In this document: one piece after another, positions 8,260 through 19,700 of the stretch
Layout of the letters: each line of letters opens with the position of its first letter
How positions within the stretch are numbered: the first letter of the stretch is position 1
Origin: Niveibacterium sp. SC-1
Lineage (GTDB): Bacteria > Pseudomonadota > Gammaproteobacteria > Burkholderiales > Rhodocyclaceae
Length of the DNA stretch: 64,000 nucleotides
Direction: 5' to 3'
Assembly: GCF_038235435.1 (NCBI RefSeq)
Contig: NZ_CP151275.1
Coordinates: 1,798,001-1,862,000 of the forward strand
Notes under the pieces: generated by a model
What the model was told of the DNA's origin: nothing
The model's input: the letters and a program-made list of their open reading frames with translations, nothing else
Databases searched by the model: none
Program-made: the position numbers and the translations under genes

Positions 8260-10038
8260 ATGAATGCCGAATCCTATTTCCTGTTTGTCCTCGGCGGCTT
8301 GATCGGTGCACTAGTAGGCTGGGCCTGCATCCGTAAGACATCGAGCGCGGCTCATGCCCGGCTGGCATTGGAGCTCGCAACAGCAAACCAGAGCGAAGCC
8401 TTCCTCCGCGAGGAGCTTACGCGCGATCGCTTGGCGCTGACGGAAGCATCCACCCGGTGCCAAAGACTGAACGACGCATTGGACGTGGAGCGAACCGAGC
8501 GCGCACGGCTGCAAGTGCACGCCGGTCGCATACCGGAGCTGGAAGTTGGTCTCGCCCAGCTTCACCAGACATCTCTAGAGCGCGACGAGCGCCTGATCTC
8601 GCTCAGCAATGCCGAAGGACAACAGACACAGGCGATTGCCGATCTGCGCTGTCGTCTTGAGGAAAGCAGCGGGCAGCTCAAGCAGCTGCGCGAAGCGCTG
8701 GAGCAGGAGCGCACGAGCGCGAGGCGCCAAGGCGAACAGCTCGCCGAGGCGGCGAGCAAGGGCCAATCATTGAGCGAAATGCTGGAGGCGTCACGCCAAC
8801 AGGTTGCCGAGCGCACAGCGCAGCGCGAAGCCGCCGATCACTTGTGTCTGCGGCACGCTACCCGATTGGCCGAGCTGGAGGCCGAACTGAACGCCGAGCG
8901 CCAGCAGAGTGCTGAGAAGCTTGCGCTGATGCAGGAGGCGCGCGAAGCCCTGTCCAACCAGTTTAAGGCGCTGGCGAGCGAGATTCTTGAAGAAAAGGCG
9001 AAGCGTTTTGCCGAACAGAACCAGACGAATCTAGGCCAGCTGTTGGAGCCGCTGAAGCGGCGTCTGCAGGAATTCCAGGGCAAGGTCGAAGAGGTCTATG
9101 TCAACGAGGGCAAAGACCGCAGTGCGCTGGGTGAGCAGGTCAAACAGCTGATGGCGCTGAACCAAGTCATGAGTGATGAGGCTCGAAACCTGACGCGCGC
9201 GCTGAAAGGTTCAGGCAAGACGCAGGGCAGTTGGGGTGAGCTCGTGTTGGAGCGCGTCCTGGAGGCGTCGGGGCTACGCAAGGGCGAAGAGTATGAGACC
9301 CAAGTGAGTCACCCACGCGAGGATGGGGGGCGGAGCCAGCCCGACGTGGTGATCCGTCTGCCCGAAAGCAGGAGCCTGGTCGTCGACGCTAAGGTCTCGC
9401 TGCTCGCCTACGAGCGCTTCGCAAGTGCGGAAGACGACGTAGCGCGCGCTGCTGCACTGCGTCAGCACCTGGATTCAGTCCGCACGCATATCAAGGGACT
9501 TTCCGAGAAACGCTATCAAGACCTCTATGGCCTGAGGTCGCTCGACTTCGTCTTGATGTTCGTGCCCGTCGAGCCGGCCTTCATGCTGGCGGTGACCGAG
9601 GATTCCGATCTGTTCATGGATGCGTGGCAGAAGAACGTGCTGCTCGTGAGCCCTTCCACGCTGTTGTTCGTCGTGCGCACCGTCGCGCATCTGTGGCGCC
9701 AGGAAGCGCAGAACCGTAACGCGCAGGAGATCGCGAAGCGCGGGGCAGAGCTGTACGACAAGCTCGTTGGATTCGTGACCGACATGGAGTCTCTTGGGGC
9801 GCGGCTGCAGCAGGCCCAGGACGCCTACGGAGCTGCGCGCAGCAAGCTGACTACCGGGCGCGGCAACGTCATCCGGCAGGCAGAGATGCTCAAGGGGCTG
9901 GGCATCAAGCCAGTGAAAGCAATGCCGGAACAGATCAAGGTGCTGTCATTGTCAGATGACGCGGGCATGGGCGGCGCCTCGGTTTTGGAGCGTACGCCGA
10001 CCGAGACGCAACCGTCCGCCAGCGCGGCCCCTGCATAG
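8260..10038 (+). CDS. rmuC: DNA recombination protein RmuC
   Basis: This is a 592-aa protein with an N-terminal membrane segment (YFLFVLGGLIGALVGWACI), a long Glu/Arg/Gln-rich coiled coil (about residues 30-260) and a C-terminal RmuC domain. The domain includes GSWGELVLERVLEASGL, SLVVDAKVSLLAYE (a PD-(D/E)XK-like core) and YGLRSLDFVLMFVP. RmuC limits inversions at short repeats and is a presumed nuclease. A GTG at 8254 is two codons upstream, but GGAGA at 8246-8250 is better spaced for the ATG at 8260. In this position, between a GmrSD-like gene and Druantia, it may be a defence-island cargo copy rather than the housekeeping gene. Confidence 0.92.
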   Translation: MNAESYFLFVLGGLIGALVGWACIRKTSSAAHARLALELATANQSEAFLREELTRDRLALTEASTRCQRLNDALDVERTERARLQVHAGRIPELEVGLAQLHQTSLERDERLISLSNAEGQQTQAIADLRCRLEESSGQLKQLREALEQERTSARRQGEQLAEAASKGQSLSEMLEASRQQVAERTAQREAADHLCLRHATRLAELEAELNAERQQSAEKLALMQEAREALSNQFKALASEILEEKAKRFAEQNQTNLGQLLEPLKRRLQEFQGKVEEVYVNEGKDRSALGEQVKQLMALNQVMSDEARNLTRALKGSGKTQGSWGELVLERVLEASGLRKGEEYETQVSHPREDGGRSQPDVVIRLPESRSLVVDAKVSLLAYERFASAEDDVARAAALRQHLDSVRTHIKGLSEKRYQDLYGLRSLDFVLMFVPVEPAFMLAVTEDSDLFMDAWQKNVLLVSPSTLLFVVRTVAHLWRQEAQNRNAQEIAKRGAELYDKLVGFVTDMESLGARLQQAQDAYGAARSKLTTGRGNVIRQAEMLKGLGIKPVKAMPEQIKVLSLSDDAGMGGASVLERTPTETQPSASAAPA

Positions 10039-10175
10039 CCTGCCCGGGCAGGGAGTCGGCTTGACGCGTAGCGCTCTTGCGCACAGTCAACTTTCCGGTT
10101 TCCCGCCCGTAGTCTCTCTCAATAGCGCCGAAAATGGCTTTCGGAAATGGTCCACCCACGGACGTGGAGACAAGA

Positions 10176-13100
10176 ATGAGTGTGCAAGATACATGGTTGG
10201 GAGAGTTCTTCGAGTCACGCAATCTCTCGGGCCCCGATGGCCGCATGCTGTACGCCTATCGCCTCAGCGAAAAGGAATATCACTCGTTGCGGACAAACCT
10301 GGAGACCTGGGTTGCCGGGGGCAGCTTCAGTAGACTTGCCCAACGCGACGCGGCGTTCTGTGCGCGCTTCGTGCTGTTCGCTTCTGAGTGGTGGCATCGC
10401 GAATATGCGGGCGGCGCATGGAGGTGGGAGCCGATCATTGAGTTGATCGATAGACGCCATGTTGTTGAAGCGGGAAGCCGCACTGCCTGCGTTAAGCGGG
10501 GTTTTGCCTTCTGGGGGCACCAAACCGATAGCTCCGGCAAGAAATTCCTCGGCGCAGTCGTAGCGCATGGCGGCCTTCCGCTCCGTGCGTTGGGCCAAGG
10601 CATCGGCACCGTATCGCGCATCTTGCGCGATGGCCTGCGTCTGGCAGCGCGTTATGGCTGGCAAGAGGAGCAGCTTGTTGCTGCGATAGGCGAGCGTGCA
10701 GTTGGTTTGCCGGAGAGCCTACGCAAGGAGGATATCTATCGCCTGTTAGCAACAATGGTCCTGACGGCGATGGAACTGCGCATGGAGTACAAGCTGGCGG
10801 GGCGCGGAGATCCAATCGCAGTCCTCCAGGCTGGCGACGGAAAATGGATGGAGCGATTTCCGATCTCTCTGGAAGAGTCTGCGGCCACGCCTCTCCTGAC
10901 CGACCTGCTCAAGGAAGCGGCCGCTCAAAGACAAGCCGCGCCGACGGCGGTGTTCTCCGTGCGACGCAGTTTGATGGCTGTTAGCGAAGGGGCGTTCGAA
11001 CTGAGAGCGGTCGTCTCGGCACCTCGGCAGGCACCTGCAGATCAGTTGGCCGCCGCCCTTGGTTTGCGTAACGCAGAGGTGCTGCCCAGCTACTTCAGCA
11101 TTGATCTCGCGGGCGATTCGGAATCTTGGCTCGAAGGTCGCCTGCTGCTTGGCCAGACCCAAAGCGCAAGGATGGATGGCGGAACACGCACGCTCTGTGG
11201 AGCCCGTGCCCTGGAGGATCTGGCAGTAGTAGTACGCAGGCGCGCAACGCCTATCGGAGAGGGGCCCTGCGCGTTGCCAGGGGGGGCTGCCGTACCAATC
11301 GATCAGCCTTGGGTGTTTGCGGAGCGGGAAGGTACGTGGCTGCTGGCGGCGGTTGGTGGCGCGCGTTTGCCTGAGCAGTTGTTGCGCGTGGCTTTACCCG
11401 CCGGATGGCGTTTGATGCCCGAATCCGACGCGGGGTCCACCGCTATGAGCAGGCTGGGGTGTCTTCGTGTGGAAGGCTACCCGGACATGGAGCTGTATGC
11501 GATTTCTGCCAGCGTGCGCGCTGAAAGCGACAACGAGTGCTTTCACATCCGTAGCGGGCAGAGCGCGAAGTTGACCGAAACCCTTAGTTGGGTGGGCAAG
11601 CGCCTGCCCTGGCAACCGAAGCGCTACGCTGCATTCCGTGGCGTGCCAGTCCTCTACCGCCTTGCGGAAGATGGCACACGAACGAGAGTTCCAGCGGCGG
11701 ACGTTGTCTGGAATGCCGTGGGCGGATCCCGGGCCGTGCTGGCGCCTCACGCGATTCAAGGGCTCGTGGATGCGTATTGCATTCAAGGTGGCGAAACCCT
11801 GACTCGCACGCGAATGCTGGTGCTCGCTGACTCGGCGAACATCGAGTTCCTTTCGGGGCTGGATATCAATACCGGCGCGCTTCGCTTCCACGGATTCGGT
11901 GGCTCCAGTGTCGCCGTGGTGTCGGCGAACGTTGTTGGATGTGGTGAATTACGAGCTGGTGAGCTGATCTTGAATCTGTGTGCCAATGAGATGCCGCCCG
12001 AGACGGTGACCATTGGCGTGATGCGAAGTGGGCAGGAGTTGCATTTCGTGCTGCCCTTCCCGAGTACTGGCGGGCGTTTCTTCGACGGCGATGCGCACGT
12101 CATGCGGGATCGCGAACAATTGAGTCTCCGTGACCTGGCAGGATGTCGTTTGCGCATCTTTGATCAGAACCCAGACAGGCCGAAGCGCTACGCACTCAGA
12201 CTCTCTCTGTCTTGCACGGACACGACCACGCGCGTGCTCGATGAAGAGATTCCCTTGTCGTTGCCCCCCAATGGTGTAGTCGAATTCCGCCTGATCGATG
12301 TCCACCGAAACATCGAAACGATGCTGAGCTTCTCTGATGAGTTGGATGCGAAAGTCAGCGTTTCACTGACGATCAGCGATCGGGTCGCGAGCAGCATCGA
12401 AGTGTCACGCTATGCGACGCACCTGGAGCACGCAGAGCGAGGACTGCTGTCGTTGGCAACGACTGGGCTGCGCCGTGCTGATATGGAGGCACTGGGCGCA
12501 GTCCGTCTGATGGCCGCACCACTTCTGCATGCCAATAGTGAGCCGCAAGAGCTGGAGCAAGAGACGAGCGAGGGCGTCCTGACTGCGTCGTGGAAAACCA
12601 CAGCACTCGCCGCCGAGCGCGGACCGTGGTTGATATTTCCGGCGCCGGATTCGTCGATCACGGTGCGACCCTTGATCTGGGGCCCGCAGCTCCCGGAGCT
12701 TCAGAGTGACACATGCGCGCTGGGGTTGGCGATGGCTGAAGCCGAGGCATCGGCCCGCGTGGTTGCGATTGATGCCGCACTAAGGGCGATGAGCGAGAAC
12801 TACTCCGATGGTTCTTGGTCTCTGCTCGACTACCTGTGCAAGGCCTTTGCGCATTTGCCTCTCAGTGCGCTGGACGTCTTCCGCGTCACGGTTTCAGAAC
12901 CGGCCTACGCCGTAGCCTTCGCGCTACGCGCTGAAGGGAATGTCGACAACCTGTGCCGCCGTTTCGGGTCAGAGCTCGGTTTTGTCTGGGAACTGACTTC
13001 TCCCAGCGATTGGGTGGCCGCCACTCGACGTCTCAGGGCGTACTACGCTACTCAGCTGCCGCCAGAGTCTTTAGCCCGAATTTTCCCCCTCTTGTTGAAG

Positions 13101-13685
13101 GATCGCTGCGACAAGCTCGCAGATGCGCTGCCATCAATGCGCCTGATGCTGGAGCTTGCAGGCCCTGCGGGGGGCTGCGCTCCCTCATCGGAATACGTCG
13201 CCCTGCAGGAGGGTGGAGCCGCTAGCGCAACCCAGACTTGTCAAGACCTGTGGAAGGGAGAAGCGAGTCTCGTGCAGTCTGTCCTGTTGCGCGGACATGA
13301 GGGCCAGACGTGGCCGGATCGGGACTTCTGGCAACTTGCGGTGAAGGAGCTGACAGATCGAATGAGTGCTGAAACCAAGCGCTCAATCGGCCCCTCAATA
13401 CAAGCGCTTTTTTGGGAAACCGGCGGTCACAAGATGTCGGTCGCCAACATGCCCGTTATATGTGCCCTATGGACAACGACCGGCACACAGACAGCTTGGT
13501 GGCGAGACGGGATTAACCGGCAGGCCCTTCGGCGCCTGCGTGCCTTTGATCCGGAGTGGTTCAAACAGGCGTACCTGGCTGGCCTGCGTGCCTGCCTGGG
13601 ATTCGGACTGAGTGCGAACTTTGTCATTCAGCCGTCTGCGGCCAGGACACTCGGCGGATCACGCGTCTTTACGCGCGCTCGGTAA
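10176..13685 (+). CDS. druH: Druantia type III protein DruH (STY4851-like family)
   Basis: This large protein (1169 aa from this start) has no enzyme motif I can see. Its length, its N-terminus (WLGEFFESRNL, then FARFVLFASEWWHREY-like segments rich in Trp/Tyr) and its position immediately before a giant DUF1998 helicase match DruH of Druantia type III, a two-gene anti-phage system (DruH plus DruE). The frame is open to an ATG at 10134, but GGAG 6 bp before ATG 10176 supports the downstream start. It lies 15 bp from druE. Its biochemical role is unknown. Identification rests on architecture and remembered family resemblance, not on a search. Confidence 0.78.
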   Translation: MSVQDTWLGEFFESRNLSGPDGRMLYAYRLSEKEYHSLRTNLETWVAGGSFSRLAQRDAAFCARFVLFASEWWHREYAGGAWRWEPIIELIDRRHVVEAGSRTACVKRGFAFWGHQTDSSGKKFLGAVVAHGGLPLRALGQGIGTVSRILRDGLRLAARYGWQEEQLVAAIGERAVGLPESLRKEDIYRLLATMVLTAMELRMEYKLAGRGDPIAVLQAGDGKWMERFPISLEESAATPLLTDLLKEAAAQRQAAPTAVFSVRRSLMAVSEGAFELRAVVSAPRQAPADQLAAALGLRNAEVLPSYFSIDLAGDSESWLEGRLLLGQTQSARMDGGTRTLCGARALEDLAVVVRRRATPIGEGPCALPGGAAVPIDQPWVFAEREGTWLLAAVGGARLPEQLLRVALPAGWRLMPESDAGSTAMSRLGCLRVEGYPDMELYAISASVRAESDNECFHIRSGQSAKLTETLSWVGKRLPWQPKRYAAFRGVPVLYRLAEDGTRTRVPAADVVWNAVGGSRAVLAPHAIQGLVDAYCIQGGETLTRTRMLVLADSANIEFLSGLDINTGALRFHGFGGSSVAVVSANVVGCGELRAGELILNLCANEMPPETVTIGVMRSGQELHFVLPFPSTGGRFFDGDAHVMRDREQLSLRDLAGCRLRIFDQNPDRPKRYALRLSLSCTDTTTRVLDEEIPLSLPPNGVVEFRLIDVHRNIETMLSFSDELDAKVSVSLTISDRVASSIEVSRYATHLEHAERGLLSLATTGLRRADMEALGAVRLMAAPLLHANSEPQELEQETSEGVLTASWKTTALAAERGPWLIFPAPDSSITVRPLIWGPQLPELQSDTCALGLAMAEAEASARVVAIDAALRAMSENYSDGSWSLLDYLCKAFAHLPLSALDVFRVTVSEPAYAVAFALRAEGNVDNLCRRFGSELGFVWELTSPSDWVAATRRLRAYYATQLPPESLARIFPLLLKDRCDKLADALPSMRLMLELAGPAGGCAPSSEYVALQEGGAASATQTCQDLWKGEASLVQSVLLRGHEGQTWPDRDFWQLAVKELTDRMSAETKRSIGPSIQALFWETGGHKMSVANMPVICALWTTTGTQTAWWRDGINRQALRRLRAFDPEWFKQAYLAGLRACLGFGLSANFVIQPSAARTLGGSRVFTRAR

Positions 13686-13700
13686 TCAGAGAGAAAACAA

Positions 13701-16700
13701 ATGACAAGCAGCTACTTCGAGAATCTCATTCCCGAGCTTGCCACACGTGCCGAGCGCGCAACGCTGGGTCGTCTGGGTTTTTCCAATCCGGCATTGCGGG
13801 CACATTTGCGTGATGTGTTCGCCCGGCAGATCGGTTCTCCTGGAAGCTATCTCGGCGAGCCTGTGTTCGAGGCAACCTTCGGCTGGCAGCCTGCCGAAGT
13901 TTCCATGCATCAGCTCATTGGTGACCTTCTGTCGGAACGCACGGTTGCGGCGATGGATCGGCCGCCGGGAGGCGACGATAGCGGCTATCGCTTCCCGCGC
14001 GACGCTTTTCCCTACCAGCACCAGTTGGATGCTTGGCGGCACCTTGGGGCCGAGCAACCACGCTCCGTAGTGGTTACGAGTGGCACCGGCTCGGGAAAGA
14101 CTGAGTGCTTCATGGTGCCCATTCTGGACCGCCTCGCCCGTGAGCAAGAAGCTACGCAGCAGAAGCTGGTTGGGGTGCGCGCGCTGTTTCTGTATCCGCT
14201 GAACGCGCTGATCCAGAGTCAACAGGAGCGCCTGCATGCCTGGACGGCAGGGTTTGAAAAGGACGTCCGCTTTTGTCTCTACAACGGCAATACTCCGGAA
14301 GAAGTGCCGCAGCATCGCAGAAACCAAGCCACCAATCAGGTGATCGACCGCGAGATGCTGCGTGCCTCTCCGCCGCCCATACTGGTGACCAACGCAACGA
14401 TGCTGGAGTACATGCTCGTGCGTGCGCAGGACGCACCAATTTTGCAGGCCTCGCAGGGCAAACTACAGTGGATCGTGCTCGACGAGGCGCACACTTACGT
14501 GGGGTCGCAGGCGGCCGAGCTGGCCTTGCTGTTGCGGCGGGTGTTGCATGCCTTCGGGGTCAAGGCGAGCGACGTGCGCTTCGTCGCAACATCCGCCACC
14601 ATTGGCGGCGACGAAGCTGCACGAGACTTGCAGACATTCCTGGCGCATCTGGCGGGTTTGCCGGAGGACCAGGTGCATGTGGTGTCGGGCAAGCGCAAGA
14701 TTCCCGAGTTGGAAGCCGGTGACGACGCATTCGGCGCGGCGAGTCTTGATCAGCTGTGTGCGGTCTCGCCTACTGCACCAGCAGAACGCTATACCGCGTT
14801 GTGTGCCAACGCGACGGCCAAAAGGTTGCGCCAACTCTTCGTTTCCGAATCGATACGCGCAAGGCAACTGCGCGACATCGTGGAGGCGCTGGGTGGGAGT
14901 TCAACAATTGCCCATACCGACCAGATCAAAGCCCTGCGCTGGCTGGACCTGCTCACGAGCGCGAAGTCGTCGGAGGGATTGCCGTTTCTGCCGCTCCGAG
15001 CTCACATTTTCCACAATGTTCTGGCGGGTTTATGGGCGTGCGCAGACCCCGCGTGCTCGTGCAAGAAAGGCACTGCGCTTGCAGCCGAGGCTTGGCCTTT
15101 CGGCATGGTCTTCATGGAGGAGCGCCAACATTGCGATTGTGGCTCACCAGTCTTCGAGCTGCGCTCCTGCAGCGACTGCAACACGACCTATCTATGGGCA
15201 GCCAGAGCCATTGATCGAGAGACTAGCGTCTGTCGCCTGACGCATTCCTCCGCGGAAGTAGAGGACGAATTTCTGTTGGATGTAGAGACGGCAGATGATG
15301 AAGCGAGCGCCACTCAAGACAAGTTGATCGAGTCGCCATTGCTGATCGCAAATGCGCACGGCAATGGTCATTCACGCCTCCTCATAGACAGAAAAACACT
15401 GGAGATCGACCCGGAAGACAGAAGCTCCGCTCTGGAGCTTCAAGCCTACGATGCAGTCTGCATCGACAACGATGAAACCCCCTCACTGATCTGCCCTGAT
15501 TGTGGCGGACACGACGGCGATGGCCACCGCTTCTTCCGCCGAGCTATTCTCGGAGCCCCATTCTTGCTTGGTGAGATCATTCCTACCTTGCTGGAGTTTT
15601 GTCCGGACTTTGACGCCATAGGCGTCGCGCCAATGGCGCTCCCGCGGCGAGGACGTCGGATGATCACGTTCACCGATAGTCGCCAGGGTGCCGCACGCAT
15701 TGCGGTGAAGCTTCAGCAAGAGAGCGAGCGCAACGCCGTCAGAAGCATGATCTATCGGCGAATGTTGCAGGCTGGACGCGCTGCAGGAGGGGCTGAGGCT
15801 GAAGAAATCCGCAACAGGATCAACGCGATTCGTCGCCTCGCGGGCGATCCAGCCATCATCGATGCTTTGATCAGTTCAGAGAATGACAGGCTCGCTGCGC
15901 TCTCGACGCCGCAAGCCGTGCCATGGCGTGACATCGTTTCCTGGCTGGCTACTAACGAGAGCGATGTGTGCGATTGGGCGCATGATTACTACTTCAGGCG
16001 CGATCCCCAGACCTTCGGAGGCGCGACAGGAAAGGAAGTGCTCGCGAGCATACTGACGATGCGGGAGTTCGCGCGCCGTCCGAAGCGGCTTAACAGCCCG
16101 GAGACGATGGGGTTGGTGGCCGTGCGCTATCCGAAGTTGGATGCCGTCAAATCGCTACCTGACAACGCTTGTGGCCTGACGCTGCAAGAGTGGAAAGACT
16201 TTCTGAAGATCGCGCTTGATTTCTGGGTGCGCGAGAGCACCTTCATCGATCTGCCTGACTCGTGGAGGGTGTGGGGCGGAAACAAGCTCGCCAGAAAATG
16301 GCTGATGTCGCCCAAGTCGTCGGACCCGCAAAGCAACCGATACAAGCGTTGGCCACAGTGCAACCCCAAAGGCAGCCATCCGAGGTTGGTACGGTTGCTC
16401 GCCTACGTGCTCAAGCTCGACCCAATGGAGCCACGCGGACGCGATCTGATTGATACGTTATTGAGAGAGGCCTGGGGGGCGCTAACGAATGGAAGCGCTC
16501 TTCTGAAAGGGTCGTCAGAGGGGCACTTTCTGGAAATGGAGGACATAGCATTCGCCCCCATCACCAAGGGTTGGGTGTGCCCGGTGACACGCAGGGTGCT
16601 GGATACAACCTTGCGAGGCGTCACGCCCTACTTGCCGCGCAAAGATCTGAGCGAACGCCATGCGAAATGCAGATCTATTGAAATTCCGCTCTGCGACGTT

Positions 16701-19700
16701 GCCTTACACGATTTTGCGTCCGAGGATGAGCGCCTTGCGGCCATTCGTGCCTGGTTGAATACGGAGCCCGGCATTCAGATCCTTCGCGACGAAGGCCTGT
16801 GGTCCGATCTCAATGACCGGGTCGTGGAGGGAAGTCGCTACATCCGTACTGCCGAGCACAGCGCACAACAGTCCGGAGCGCGCCTTCAGGAATATGAGAG
16901 GGACTTCAAGTCAGGTCGCATCAACCTGCTAAGTTGTTCAACCACCATGGAAATGGGCGTGGACATCGGCGGTATCTCAGTGGTGGCCATGAACAACGTA
17001 CCGCCTCATCCTGCGAACTACCTTCAGCGCGCCGGCCGCGCAGGTCGACGCGCCGAGACACGTTCAGTTGCTCTCACCGTGTGCAAGAACAATCCTCATG
17101 ACCAAGGGGTCTTGCACAACACTCTGTGGGCGTTTCAAACCCGGATCGCGGCACCGAAGGTGAGCCTGTCCAGCGCAATCATCGTGCAGAGGCATGTGAA
17201 CTCCCTGCTGTTGTCGCACTTTCTCAAGCGCGAAATCGCGGGTCATGGCACCCCTGAAAAGCTGGACATGGCTTGGTGGTTGCTACCGCAAGGCAATGCG
17301 CCAGCCGATCGCTTTCATGCATGGGCTGCTTGCTTCAATGATTTGTATGAGACTGCTGTGAGTGGCGGCCTGCGGGGTTTGATACGTCATACCTGTCACG
17401 AAGGCCTCGTCACACTGTCCGGGCTGGCGAAGCGAGCGGCTGATATGGTTCTGAAGCACCGCGGGGAATGGTTTGCGCAGTACGACGTCATTCAACAGCA
17501 GCTCGCCGAATTCATGGGCCCGGGGGGAAACAATGCGGCCTTTACCGCGCTCACGATGCAAAGCGACAGGCTGTCAAAAGAGTATCTGCTTCGCGACCTT
17601 GCTGCCGCTGGCGTTTTGCCAGGCTACAGCTTTCCCACCGATATCGCTTCGCTCGATACGCTGACATACAGTGAGATAGTGCATCAAAATGCAGTGCAAT
17701 CGCGGTCCCGCGATGACAATGCTTTTCGACGTCGCGAGCTGCCGAGCCGCGGCATCGCAGTTGCGCTGCGGGAATATGCGCCAGGCGCCGAGGTTGTAAT
17801 AGACGGCTTGGTCTATCAATCACGCGGCGTTACGTTGAACTGGCATTTGCCCGCCACTGCGCAGGCAGCTTCGGAAATTCAGAAACTGCGACGCGCTTGG
17901 CGCTGCAAGCGATGTGGCAGTAGCGGCACCTGCGTCTCAGCAGAAAAGATCGCAACTTGTCCGGACTGCGGCGCGGCGATTTCTGCCACTGATGAAACGC
18001 TATTCGACTACCTTGATCCTGCCGGCTTTGCGGTCGATATCTGCTCAACCCCCCACAATGATGTCTCGGAACAGAGCTATGTTCCCGTACAAAGACCATG
18101 GGTTGATGCACGAGGCCAATGGCGCCCGTTGAGCAACCCTGCGCTAGGACAGGTTCGCGCGAGCGATAGTGGGACGGTATTCCACTACTCTGCTGGTGCA
18201 AGCAGTACGGGCTATGCCATCTGTCTGCATTGCGGTCGGGCTGAGCCGATGCCGTCAGATAGCAAGCAGCTCCCCGATATGTTTCAGGACCAAAAGACCG
18301 GCCACTACAAGGAGCACAGGCGTTTGCGCGGAAGAGATGGCGGCGAGAACGCCGTGTGCTCTGGCAGCTATTCGCATTTCGCCATCAAACGCGACCTCCG
18401 CTTGGGGCACGAGTCGAGTACGGACGTTCTGGAAATCCTCTTATATGGGCTCGATGGCAAACCGCTCAATGATGTGTCAGTCGCCTATTCGATCGCCGTC
18501 GCTGTGCGCACTGCCGTCGCGGCGATGCTGGGAATAGAGATAGATGAGCTCGGCTGCGAGAGCAAGCCAGTGCAGCTGTATGGAGACAAGTCAGGACAAG
18601 CGATTGTCATCTACGATCACGGCGCTTCCGGCTATAGCTCCTCCATTGTTGACAGGATCGACGAAATCCTGCGAGTGGCGTACGACAGCTTGCACTGCGC
18701 GGCAGACTGTCCGAATGCTTGTCAGCATTGCCTGCTGCAGTTCGACACAAGGTATCGACTGCGTGATCTGAACCGATATGCTGCACTCGCTTTCATGGGT
18801 GGAACCTGGTTGGACTCGCTCGGATTGCCGCTCGAGCACCGGTACTTTGGCGACGGTTCACGTGCTGAGTGGCAACGCCTGCCGGAGGCCATCTCCCTAG
18901 TCGCGTCACAGGCTGGTGCGCGGTCAGTCCGACTGTACTTGCATGGTGGCAGTGACGACTGGGACTTGCCAGCGTCACCCATCAGGTGGCATGCCCGGCG
19001 TTGGGCGGACAAGCCCCTCGAGTTGGTTGCAACGGCGAATGCATTGAACGGGTTGCCCGCGACGGAGTACGCAGCACTTGCCTCGCTGCTCGCTCTGGAC
19101 GGCGTGTCCTTGATGGCAACGAGCTCGGGACCATCGATTGGACTCGCGTGCGCAATACTCGCAGAGGTGATCTTCGAAGACGGCTGCAGTGTCGCCTGGG
19201 CAACTGCGGATGCCACAGTGGGTGTTCCCAACATGCAATGGGGTGAGAAAGACTCTCAGCTGCTGATCACCGGGCGTGTCTCTCAAAGGCTGGCCGTTTG
19301 CCAGCCGTTTGCCCTGCCGCCCCCGGTGACACCTGCGCACATCGCTCGCTTAGACGTCACCAACGAGCTTGACGGCAATGTTCAGGGCTTCGGAGATCGA
19401 TTCGTGGGCTCGCTATGGCGATTGCTAGGGGATGATCCTGTCGGCAGTCGCGAAATCACTGGCGTGACCTATTACGACCGATACCTGAAGAACCCTCTGG
19501 CATTTGCATTGCTGCTCGAAACGATAGTCGCTGTAAAGCACCGCTACTCGGCCCAATGGGATCCTGCATCGATTCGCCTCATCACGCTGGCCACGGATCC
19601 AACCAAACTACCCATGCGGCATCCGGCGAGCGTTTGGGACGACTGGGATACTTCGAATGATCTAGCGGAGGCCATTCAATCTGCATTCGACTATTGCGGC

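Noticed and set aside
10039..10052. Palindrome CCTGCCCGGGCAGG after rmuC
   Set aside because: It has no loop and no T tract, so it is not a supported terminator; possibly a protein-binding site but nothing else points to one.
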